The translations under genes were made by a program, and so were the position numbers. Shown here one piece after another: positions 1-4,915 of a stretch of DNA of 5,732 nucleotides (its first letter is position 1; every line of letters starts with the position of its first letter). Under the pieces are notes generated by a model, which was not told the DNA's origin, searched no databases, and saw only the letters and a list, made by a program, of their open reading frames with translations. The DNA is from Burkholderiales bacterium (GTDB lineage: Bacteria > Pseudomonadota > Gammaproteobacteria > Burkholderiales > CAIKXV01), in NCBI GenBank assembly GCA_019751575.1, contig JAIENF010000801.1:1-5732 (forward strand), given 5' to 3'.

Positions 1-2
1 AC

Positions 3-239
3 GGTGTTTCCTTCCCGATGTTCGAACCGTCCGGGGTCTCCGGTCGGCGGGCCAACCCGTTCTACGCAGAGTTGTCCCGGCGCAGCGGCACGCCCCCCGG
101 CTGGAACTTCCACAAGTATCTGGTCGACCGTGGCGGCGACCGGGTGCAGAGTTTCCCGACCGCGATGAGGCCCGACGATCCGAAGCTGGTGCGCGAGATC
201 GAACGCCTGCTCGCGGGCGCGCCCGGGGGAGGGCGGTGA
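3..239 (+). CDS. Glutathione peroxidase family protein, C-terminal part (5' end outside window)
   Basis: Thiol peroxidase of the GPx/BtuE family, which reduces hydrogen peroxide or organic hydroperoxides using glutathione or thioredoxin, probably in the cytoplasm. Only the last 78 residues are present. The open frame enters from the left edge, so the ATG at 18 is an internal Met. Visible family hallmarks are the FPMF motif (fragment residues 4-7), the NPFY segment (18-21) and the WNFHKYLVDR block (34-43). Trp34 and Asn35 of the fragment match the Trp-Asn pair of the GPx catalytic tetrad. The catalytic Cys (or Sec) and Gln would lie in the missing N-terminal half, roughly 80-90 residues upstream going by the usual 160-185 aa length. 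The C-terminus ends in a Gly-rich tail just before TGA. The next gene starts 80 bp downstream on the same strand, so shared transcription is possible but nothing shows it. The family call is firm; the choice of reductant is not determined. Confidence 0.88.
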   Translation, partial: GVSFPMFEPSGVSGRRANPFYAELSRRSGTPPGWNFHKYLVDRGGDRVQSFPTAMRPDDPKLVREIERLLAGAPGGGR

Positions 240-308
240 AACGCCGCGGTTGAACCGGGCGGCCTGCCGGGGCTACCCTTGGGGATTCCGCCCGTGCGTT
301 TTTCCTCC

Positions 309-314
309 GAGGAG
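309..314 (+). promoter_or_regulatory. Ribosome binding site of the aldehyde dehydrogenase gene
   Basis: GAGGAG lies 5 bases before the ATG at 320 and is a near-consensus Shine-Dalgarno sequence, which supports that start. It overlaps a short inverted repeat, TCCTC-C-GAGGA (303-313), so part of the site could pair with the bases just before it. The stem would be only about 4 bp, and any effect on translation is inference. Confidence 0.7.
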
Positions 315-319
315 CCCCA

Positions 320-1771
320 ATGGATACCGTGCCCACCCCTGCCTACCCACCGCTGTGCCTCTACATCGACGGCAGGTTCATCGCCGCCGAAGGCCGGGTG
401 GAACAGGACGTGACCAATCCGGCCACTGGCGAGGTGGTCGGCCGGCTGCCGCATGCGACGCGGGAAGACCTCGACCATGCGCTCGCCGCGGCCGACCGCG
501 CCTTCCAGTCGTGGAAGAAGAGTTCGCCGGTCGAACGCTCCAAGATCCTGCGTCGCGCGGCGGAGCTGTTCCGCGAGCGCGCGCCCGAGATGGCGCGCGG
601 CATCACCCTCGACATGGGCAAGCCGTATGCCGAGGCGATGGCCGAGGTGATGGGCGGAGCCGAGCACTGCGAATGGCATGCCGAGGAGTGCCGTCGCATC
701 TACGGCAGGGTGATCCCGCCGCGCGTCGACGGCGTGCGCCAGCTCGTTCTCCGCGAGCCGATCGGCGTCTGTGCGGCCTTCACGCCGTGGAATTTTCCGT
801 TCAACCAGGCGATCCGCAAGGTGGTGGCGGCGATCGGCGCCGGCTGCACGCTGGTCCTGAAGGGGCCCGAGGACGCGCCGAGCGCGGTCGTGATCATCGC
901 GCAGGTGTTCGCCGACGCCGGGCTGCCGGCCGGATGCCTGAACATCGTCTGGGGCGTACCGGCCGAGGTGTCCGACTACCTGATCAAGTCCCCGATCGTG
1001 CGCAAGATCTCCTTCACCGGCTCGGTGCCGGTGGGCAAGCAGCTGGCGGCCCTGGCCGGATCGCTGATGAAGCGCTGCACGATGGAACTCGGCGGCCATT
1101 CTCCGGCGATCGTGTTCGAGGACGCGGACGTCGACCGCGCGGCCGAGCTGCTGGCCAACATGAAGTACCGCAATGCCGGGCAGGTGTGCGTATCCCCGTC
1201 GCGCATGTTCGTGCATGAACTCGCCTACGACCGTTTCGTCGACAAGTTCGCCTCGGTGGCCTCTTCGCTGAAGGTCGGCAGCGGCCTCGACAAGGACACC
1301 CGGATGGGTCCGCTTGCGCACCAGCGCCGGGTACCGACGATGGAGAGTTTCGTCGACGACGCCGACCGCCGCGGCGGCAAGGTCATCGTCGGCGGCTCGA
1401 AGCTGGACGGTGCAGGAAACTTCTTCTCGCCGACCGTGATCACCGAAGTGCCCGACGACTCGAAGCTGATGACCCAGGAGCCGTTCGGGCCGATCGCCCC
1501 GATCGTCCGCTTCAGCGATTTCGACGAGGTGGTGCGGCGGGCGAACAGCCTGCCCTACGGCCTGGCGTCGTACGCGTTCACCCGATCGTCGCGCAACGCG
1601 ACCGCCATCTCGAACGCCATCGAGGCGGGCATGGTCAACATCAACCATTTCGGCATTGCGCTGTCCGAGACGCCGTTCGGCGGCGTGAAGGACAGCGGCT
1701 ACGGCAGCGAGGGCGGCGCGGAGACGTTCGACGGGTATCTGGTCACGAAGTTCGTGACCCAGCTCAACTGA
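320..1771 (+). CDS. NAD(P)-dependent aldehyde dehydrogenase, succinate-semialdehyde-dehydrogenase-like
   Basis: Oxidises an aldehyde to the carboxylate with NAD(P)+; soluble and cytoplasmic. At 483 aa it is full length for the ALDH superfamily. Key elements are in canonical order: TPWNFP (155-160) with the oxyanion-hole Asn158; Lys181 and Glu184 in a KGPED segment, matching the cofactor-contacting Lys and Glu of NAD-preferring enzymes; the FTGS nucleotide loop (232-235) with Gly239; general base Glu256 in MELGGH; nucleophile Cys290 in NAGQVC, 34 residues after Glu256 as in ALDH2; and the EPFGP motif (387-391). The C-terminal [15 protein letters not shown] block (452-466) is typical of the SSADH-like branch. 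KGPED replaces the commoner KP(S/A)E. The start is set by GAGGAG 5 bases upstream. It is the first gene of a same-strand block with a 2-hydroxyacid dehydrogenase and a racemase-family protein, which suggests oxidation of a semialdehyde or similar catabolic intermediate. Class and catalytic competence are clear; the substrate is not. Confidence 0.93.
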   Translation: MDTVPTPAYPPLCLYIDGRFIAAEGRVEQDVTNPATGEVVGRLPHATREDLDHALAAADRAFQSWKKSSPVERSKILRRAAELFRERAPEMARGITLDMGKPYAEAMAEVMGGAEHCEWHAEECRRIYGRVIPPRVDGVRQLVLREPIGVCAAFTPWNFPFNQAIRKVVAAIGAGCTLVLKGPEDAPSAVVIIAQVFADAGLPAGCLNIVWGVPAEVSDYLIKSPIVRKISFTGSVPVGKQLAALAGSLMKRCTMELGGHSPAIVFEDADVDRAAELLANMKYRNAGQVCVSPSRMFVHELAYDRFVDKFASVASSLKVGSGLDKDTRMGPLAHQRRVPTMESFVDDADRRGGKVIVGGSKLDGAGNFFSPTVITEVPDDSKLMTQEPFGPIAPIVRFSDFDEVVRRANSLPYGLASYAFTRSSRNATAISNAIEAGMVNINHFGIALSETPFGGVKDSGYGSEGGAETFDGYLVTKFVTQLN

Positions 1772-1790
1772 GCGTCGAGCAGCCATGCAC

Positions 1791-1794
1791 GGAG
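1791..1794 (+). promoter_or_regulatory. Ribosome binding site selecting a TTG start
   Basis: GGAG is placed 7 bases before the TTG at 1802. The nearby ATG codons at 1785 and 1797 are in another frame that ends at the TGA at 1803-1805, so they cannot start the dehydrogenase. The first residues from TTG (MNIAVLDD) form the expected beta strand at the N-terminus of this family. Together these fix TTG as the start. Confidence 0.65.
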
Positions 1795-1801
1795 CAATGC
1801 C

Positions 1802-2770
1802 TTGAACATCGCCGTCCTCGACGACTTCCTCGGCGTGGTGCCGACGCTCGCTGCCTACGGCAAGCTCGCGGGGCACCGTGTCACGGTGTTCCGCGATCCG
1901 CTGACCGATGTCGACGAGCTCGGCCGTCGCCTGGGGCAGTTCGACGCGCTCGTGCTCTCGCGCGAGCGCACGAAGATCACCGCCAGCCTGCTTGACCGGT
2001 TGCCGAACCTGCGCATCATCAGCCAGACCGGGGTCATTCCGCATATCGACGTGCCTGCCTGCACCCGGCGCGGCGTCCTGGTATGCACCAGCCGCACCGG
2101 CCCTTCGTACACCACGGCCGAACTCACCTGGGGCCTGATCCTCGCCTCGATGCGCTACATCCCCCAGGAAGCGCAGGCGCTGCGCGAGGGTCGCTGGCAG
2201 ACCCGCTTCGGGCGCGGGCTGCGCGGCCTCACCCTGGGCGTCTTCGGCTACGGCTGGATCGGTGCGCTGGTGGCGTCCTACGGCCGCGCGTTCGACATGA
2301 ACGTGCTGGTCTGGGGGCGCGAGGGCAGCCTGCAGCGGGCACGCGATGCCGGGTATGCGACCGCCGCGGACCAGCGTTCGTTCTTCGCCACGTCCGACAT
2401 CGTCACCCTGCACCTGCGCATGCTGCCGGAAACCGACGGCATCGTGACGGCCGCCGACCTCGCGGCGATGAAGCCCGATGCGCTGTTCGTCAACACCAGC
2501 CGTGCCGCGCTGGTGGAACCGGGCGCGCTCCTGGCGGCACTGCGCGCCGGACGCCCCGGCCATGCGGCGCTCGACGTCTACGACGCGGAGCCAGTCACCG
2601 GAGCGACCGACCCACTGGTCTCGATGGACAACGTGGTGTGCTCGCCGCATGTCGGCTACGTCACCCGCGACCGCTTCGAAACCATGTTCGAGTCGGCCTT
2701 CGAGCAGGTGCTGGCCTGGTCTCGCGGGGCCCCGATGAACGTGGTCAACCGCGAACTGATCGGCGGCTGA
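1802..2770 (+). CDS. D-2-hydroxyacid dehydrogenase family protein (phosphoglycerate-dehydrogenase-like)
   Basis: Reversibly reduces a 2-keto acid to a D-2-hydroxyacid with a nicotinamide cofactor; cytoplasmic, usually dimeric. The 322 aa cover both domains of the family. The Rossmann glycine motif GYGWIG lies at 149-154 (Gly149, Gly151, Gly154). The catalytic triad is complete: Arg234 in NTSRA, Glu263 in DVYDAEP, and His283 in SPHVGY. After the second Rossmann strand the sequence reads VWGRE (170-174), without the Asp that marks strict NAD enzymes. NADP(H) use or relaxed specificity is therefore possible, but that is inference. Translation starts at TTG, supported by GGAG 7 bases upstream and by the N-terminal strand beginning right at that codon. 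It lies 30 bp after the aldehyde dehydrogenase and 48 bp before the racemase-family gene, consistent with one operon. It lacks the ACT-type C-terminal domain of long SerA enzymes, so a role in serine biosynthesis is unlikely. The substrate is not identifiable. Confidence 0.92.
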   Translation: MNIAVLDDFLGVVPTLAAYGKLAGHRVTVFRDPLTDVDELGRRLGQFDALVLSRERTKITASLLDRLPNLRIISQTGVIPHIDVPACTRRGVLVCTSRTGPSYTTAELTWGLILASMRYIPQEAQALREGRWQTRFGRGLRGLTLGVFGYGWIGALVASYGRAFDMNVLVWGREGSLQRARDAGYATAADQRSFFATSDIVTLHLRMLPETDGIVTAADLAAMKPDALFVNTSRAALVEPGALLAALRAGRPGHAALDVYDAEPVTGATDPLVSMDNVVCSPHVGYVTRDRFETMFESAFEQVLAWSRGAPMNVVNRELIGG

Positions 2771-2771
2771 A

Positions 2772-2788
2772 GCGGCCCGCCGGGCCGC
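2772..2788 (+). other. Intercistronic GC hairpin
   Basis: GCGGCCCG followed one base later by its exact reverse complement CGGGCCGC. With a realistic loop this gives a 6-bp all-GC stem (2772-2777 with 2783-2788) and a 5-base loop. It starts 2 bases after the stop of the hydroxyacid dehydrogenase gene. No T-run follows, so it is not a standard intrinsic terminator. It could stabilise the upstream mRNA or slow polymerase between the second and third genes of the block. In such GC-rich DNA, chance is a real alternative. Confidence 0.35.
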
Positions 2789-2818
2789 CGTGGAACCCTT
2801 ACTGCATACAGGACGACG

Positions 2819-3583
2819 ATGAAGCTGCTGGTGGCGAACCCGAATACTTCAGATGTGGTGCTCGACGTGATCCTCGCGTCGGCCCGGCGCAGGGCATTGC
2901 CGGGAACGGTGATCAGCGGGCTGTCTTCGCCCAATGGCACGCGCAGCATCGATTGCGCGTACGGCGACTACATGAGCGCCCCGCACATGATCGAAGCGGT
3001 GCGCCGCCGCGTGGCCGAGGATCCGCCGGACGCCGTGGTGCTCGCCGGCTTCGGCAACGTCGGCATCCATGCGCTGAAGGAACTGCTCGACATCCCGGTG
3101 GTGTCCATCTCGGAGGCGAGCATGGCGATGGCCTGCCTGCTCGGCCATCGGTTCAGCACGCTCACCATGCTCGAGCAGTTCATTCCCTACCAGCAGGACC
3201 TCGTCCGCCTGTATGGCTTCGAGGCGAAGTGTGCATCGGTACGTGCGATCAACATCAATGTCGAAGAGGCAGCGACCCGTCGCGAGCGGGCGCTGCGCGA
3301 CCTCTCCGTGCAGGTGAAGGAACTGGTCAGCCGCGACCAGGCCGAGGTGGTGATCCTCGCGTGCGCAGGCCTTTGCGGCTATGACGAGGCGCTGTCCGAG
3401 ATGTCCGGCGTACCGGTGATCGACCCGGTGGTCGCGGGCGTGAAGATGGCCGAGGCCTTCATCGGAATGGGCATCAGCCACTCGAAGGTGCGCAAGTTCC
3501 ACGCCCCGCCGCAGCCGATCGCCGCCTACGGCAGCGAGGTACTCGCGCCCGGCCTGCCGGCCGTCAACCCGGGTCGCGGGTAA
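2819..3583 (+). CDS. Asp/Glu/hydantoin racemase superfamily protein with Gly/Cys active-site pattern
   Basis: Member of the Asp/Glu racemase superfamily (hydantoin and allantoin racemases, maleate isomerase, arylmalonate decarboxylase), enzymes acting on an acidic C-H or carboxylate through an enediolate; cytoplasmic. The 254 aa match the family length. Visible marks are NPNTS at the N-terminus (7-11), the first active-site loop VLAGFGNVGI (74-83), PVVSISEA (93-100) and the second loop VILACAGLCG (178-187). Two-Cys racemases have Cys in the first loop (IACFGDPG-type); here the position is Gly77. The second-loop Cys is present (Cys182), with Cys186 nearby. A Gly plus one C-terminal Cys is the known layout of arylmalonate decarboxylase, so decarboxylation or another one-Cys reaction is as plausible as racemisation. 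Start ATG with AGGA 5 bases upstream. It is the last gene of the ALDH/hydroxyacid-dehydrogenase block and overlaps a minus-strand paralogue by 20 bp at its 3' end. Superfamily is certain; reaction and substrate are not. Confidence 0.88.
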   Translation: MKLLVANPNTSDVVLDVILASARRRALPGTVISGLSSPNGTRSIDCAYGDYMSAPHMIEAVRRRVAEDPPDAVVLAGFGNVGIHALKELLDIPVVSISEASMAMACLLGHRFSTLTMLEQFIPYQQDLVRLYGFEAKCASVRAININVEEAATRRERALRDLSVQVKELVSRDQAEVVILACAGLCGYDEALSEMSGVPVIDPVVAGVKMAEAFIGMGISHSKVRKFHAPPQPIAAYGSEVLAPGLPAVNPGRG

Positions 3584-4313
3584 TCCGGGCGAGAAGGTCT
3601 GGCCCGAGGCCGCGCGCCGGCTTTGCGGCGGGACGGGCAAAGCTGCCGGCGGACGGCGCGGCCGGCCGCAACCCGACCAGGGCCTCCGCCAGCCGCACTG
3701 CGCAACTGACGCCGTCGATCACCGGGACCGGCAGCAGGTGCGCGATCTCGCGTGCGAGCCCGGCGAGCGGGCCACCGCCCACGATCAGCACCTCGGCCTG
3801 GTCTTCTTCGATGGCGCGCCGGCACTGATCGAGCAGCGCATCGCGTGCGGCGTCCTTCGCCGCAGTGATGTCCGCATCCAGCCGAGGCAGCGCACGCACG
3901 CTGGCGAGGCGTCCGTCCAGCCCGATTTCCCGCGCGCATTCGATGTACCAGGTGCGCAGGCGGGGCGTGAGGCACACCACCGAGTAGCGGCGGCCGAGCA
4001 GCCAGGCCATGTGGAATGCAGCCTCCGAAATGCCGACCACCGGCATGTCGAACAGCTCGCGCACGGCCTCCACGCCGGGGTCTCCGAACGCGGCCACGAT
4101 CACTGCATCGCAGCCTTGGCCATGGGTCGCGACTGCGTCGAGCACCGCGTGGGCGGCAATCGCCGCCTCGGCCCGGTTCTCGACATACTGGGTTCCGAAC
4201 GGCGCTGAAACGGCGGACACCTGGGTGCCCGGGGCAGCGGAACGCAGGGCCTCCTCGAGCATGATCTCGGTGACCCGGTCGGTGATGTTCGGATTGATCA
4301 GCAGGAGCTTCAT
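3564..4313 (-). CDS. Asp/Glu racemase superfamily protein lacking both canonical catalytic cysteines
   Basis: A 249-aa paralogue of the convergent plus-strand gene. It shares NPN near the N-terminus (7-9), the loop VAAFGDPG (73-80), PVVGISEAAF (91-100) and the second loop VGGGPLAG (178-185). Aligned with hydantoin racemases, the first catalytic Cys position is Ala75 and the second is Gly180, so neither canonical cysteine is present. Cys at 68, 114, 126, 164 and 204 lie elsewhere. A standard two-Cys racemase mechanism is therefore unlikely; the fold is intact, and it may be a different enzyme or a binding protein. The frame is clean and shows no sign of decay. The tail (about 217-249) is rich in Ala, Pro and Arg. 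The start ATG has only a weak GGAA Shine-Dalgarno 5 bases upstream, but MKLLLINPN begins exactly as in the family. It is divergent from mscL, with the intergenic region carrying several palindromes. Function unassigned beyond superfamily. Confidence 0.87.
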   Translation of the reverse strand: MKLLLINPNITDRVTEIMLEEALRSAAPGTQVSAVSAPFGTQYVENRAEAAIAAHAVLDAVATHGQGCDAVIVAAFGDPGVEAVRELFDMPVVGISEAAFHMAWLLGRRYSVVCLTPRLRTWYIECAREIGLDGRLASVRALPRLDADITAAKDAARDALLDQCRRAIEEDQAEVLIVGGGPLAGLAREIAHLLPVPVIDGVSCAVRLAEALVGLRPAAPSAGSFARPAAKPARGLGPDLLARITRDPG

Positions 4314-4327
4314 GTGCGTTCCAGCGT

Positions 4328-4430
4328 TGCATGCAGGGGTGTCGTGATCTCGAAGCCGTCACGTGAGTGGGGACGCATTTTCACGTTGCACGATTTGCAT
4401 GTGGGAAGGATACTTCGCCCGCAAGCGAAG
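4328..4430. promoter_or_regulatory. Divergent intergenic region with palindromes and repeated TTGCAYG
   Basis: This stretch lies between the start of the minus-strand racemase-family gene and mscL. It holds TGCATGCA (4328-4335), TCACGTGA (4359-4366) and a 6-bp inverted repeat, CTTCGC with GCGAAG, spaced by 6 bases (4413-4430). TTGCATG occurs at 4327-4333 and 4395-4401, with the variant TTGCACG at 4386-4392. Part of TCACGTGA recurs as TCACGTTG at 4381-4388. The region is visibly more AT-rich than the flanking genes. It must carry the promoter for the minus-strand gene and could bind a regulator. I recognise no specific operator consensus, and the repeats are short. Confidence 0.35.
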
Positions 4431-4461
4431 CAAGGACCCTGAAAAACGGGGCGTGTATTGT
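4386..4461 (+). promoter_or_regulatory. Candidate promoter region for mscL
   Basis: Two weak sigma70-like arrangements are visible. One is TTGCAC (4386-4391), 17 bases, then GATACT (4409-4414), which matches the -10 consensus at 4 of 6 positions. The other is TATTGT (4456-4461), also 4 of 6, without a convincing -35; it would start transcription near 4468 and leave a leader of about 18 bases before the mscL start. I cannot choose between them from sequence. Confidence 0.25.
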
Positions 4462-4475
4462 CACTAAATGCGAAC

Positions 4476-4481
4476 GGAGGG
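4476..4481 (+). promoter_or_regulatory. Ribosome binding site deciding the mscL start
   Basis: GGAGGG is a strong Shine-Dalgarno sequence ending 4 bases before the ATG at 4486. It lies downstream of the in-frame ATG at 4468, which has no such site. It therefore favours 4486 over 4468; a further in-frame ATG at 4492 is also reachable. Confidence 0.75.
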
Positions 4482-4485
4482 ATCG

Positions 4486-4908
4486 ATGGGGATGCTTCAG
4501 GAATTCAAGGATTTTGCGGTCAAGGGCAACGTGATGGATCTCGCCGTCGGCGTGATCATCGGGGCGGCGTTCGGCAAGATCGTCGACTCGGTGGTGGGTG
4601 ACCTGATCATGCCGATCGTCGGCCGGGTGATCGGAGGGCTGGATTTCTCGAGCTTCTTCATTGCGCTGAGCGCGGTTCCACCGGACGTCGCGATGAACCT
4701 CGAGGCTCTGAAGAAGGCGGGCATCCCGGTGTTTGCCTACGGCAGCTTCATCACCATCCTGTTCAACTTCGTCATCCTCGCCTTCATCATCTTCATGCTG
4801 GTCAAGTGGATCAACAAGCTCAAGGCCGACGCACCGCCGCCGCCCGCGCCTGCCGATCCGGAAGAGGTCCTGCTGCTGCGCCAGATCCGCGACTCGCTGA
4901 AGAAGTAG
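4486..4908 (+). CDS. mscL: Large-conductance mechanosensitive channel MscL
   Basis: Inner-membrane channel that opens under high membrane tension and releases solutes during hypo-osmotic shock; works as a homopentamer. At 140 aa it is close to the E. coli protein (136 aa). The N-terminal amphipathic helix reads [13 protein letters not shown] (3-15). TM1, about 17-45, contains [14 protein letters not shown] (18-31), the pore-lining family signature. The periplasmic loop is about 46-85, and TM2 about 86-108. A Pro-rich linker (116-125) then leads to the C-terminal cytoplasmic helix [15 protein letters not shown] (126-140). The start at 4486 is chosen because GGAGGG lies just upstream and the protein then begins as MscL proteins do; starting at the in-frame ATG at 4468 would add six residues without a ribosome site. 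The gene is divergent from the racemase-family gene and convergent with the hydantoinase, so it is probably transcribed alone, and a hairpin follows 20 bases after the stop. It has no obvious functional link to the flanking catabolic genes. Confidence 0.96.
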   Translation: MGMLQEFKDFAVKGNVMDLAVGVIIGAAFGKIVDSVVGDLIMPIVGRVIGGLDFSSFFIALSAVPPDVAMNLEALKKAGIPVFAYGSFITILFNFVILAFIIFMLVKWINKLKADAPPPPAPADPEEVLLLRQIRDSLKK

Positions 4909-4915
4909 GGCCGCC

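Noticed and set aside
250..279. Possible promoter TTGAAC (250-255) with an 18-base spacer to TACCCT (274-279) before the aldehyde dehydrogenase
   Set aside because: Only 4 of 6 and 3 of 6 consensus matches. In an 80-bp GC-rich gap this is close to what chance gives, so I did not list it as a feature.
250..1218. 322-codon plus-strand frame starting before the aldehyde dehydrogenase
   Set aside because: Different frame from the complete ALDH, Arg/Gly-rich, and no family motifs.
62..2650. 862-codon open frame on the minus strand, antisense to the peroxidase tail, aldehyde dehydrogenase and hydroxyacid dehydrogenase genes
   Set aside because: It mirrors strongly supported plus-strand genes and even crosses their intergenic gaps. 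The translation is dominated by Arg, His, Gly, Ala and Asp with no recognisable domain. Long antisense frames are expected in DNA with such high G/C at third positions.
2083..3384. 433-codon plus-strand frame bridging the hydroxyacid dehydrogenase and racemase-family genes
   Set aside because: It is out of frame with both well-supported genes, is Arg- and Pro-rich, and shows no domain or ribosome site. It is a composition shadow.
3616..3650. Imperfect inverted repeat (GCCG plus GCTTTGC with GCAAAGC plus CGGC, 3-base bulge) about 30 bases after the plus-strand racemase stop
   Set aside because: It could form a hairpin but has no following T-run, and it lies within the coding sequence of the convergent gene, so a terminator call is not supported.
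3526..4362. Alternative 278-codon minus-strand frame over the second racemase-family gene
   Set aside because: Arg/Pro/Ala-rich with no motif, whereas the overlapping frame 3564-4313 carries clear superfamily motifs and a proper N-terminus.
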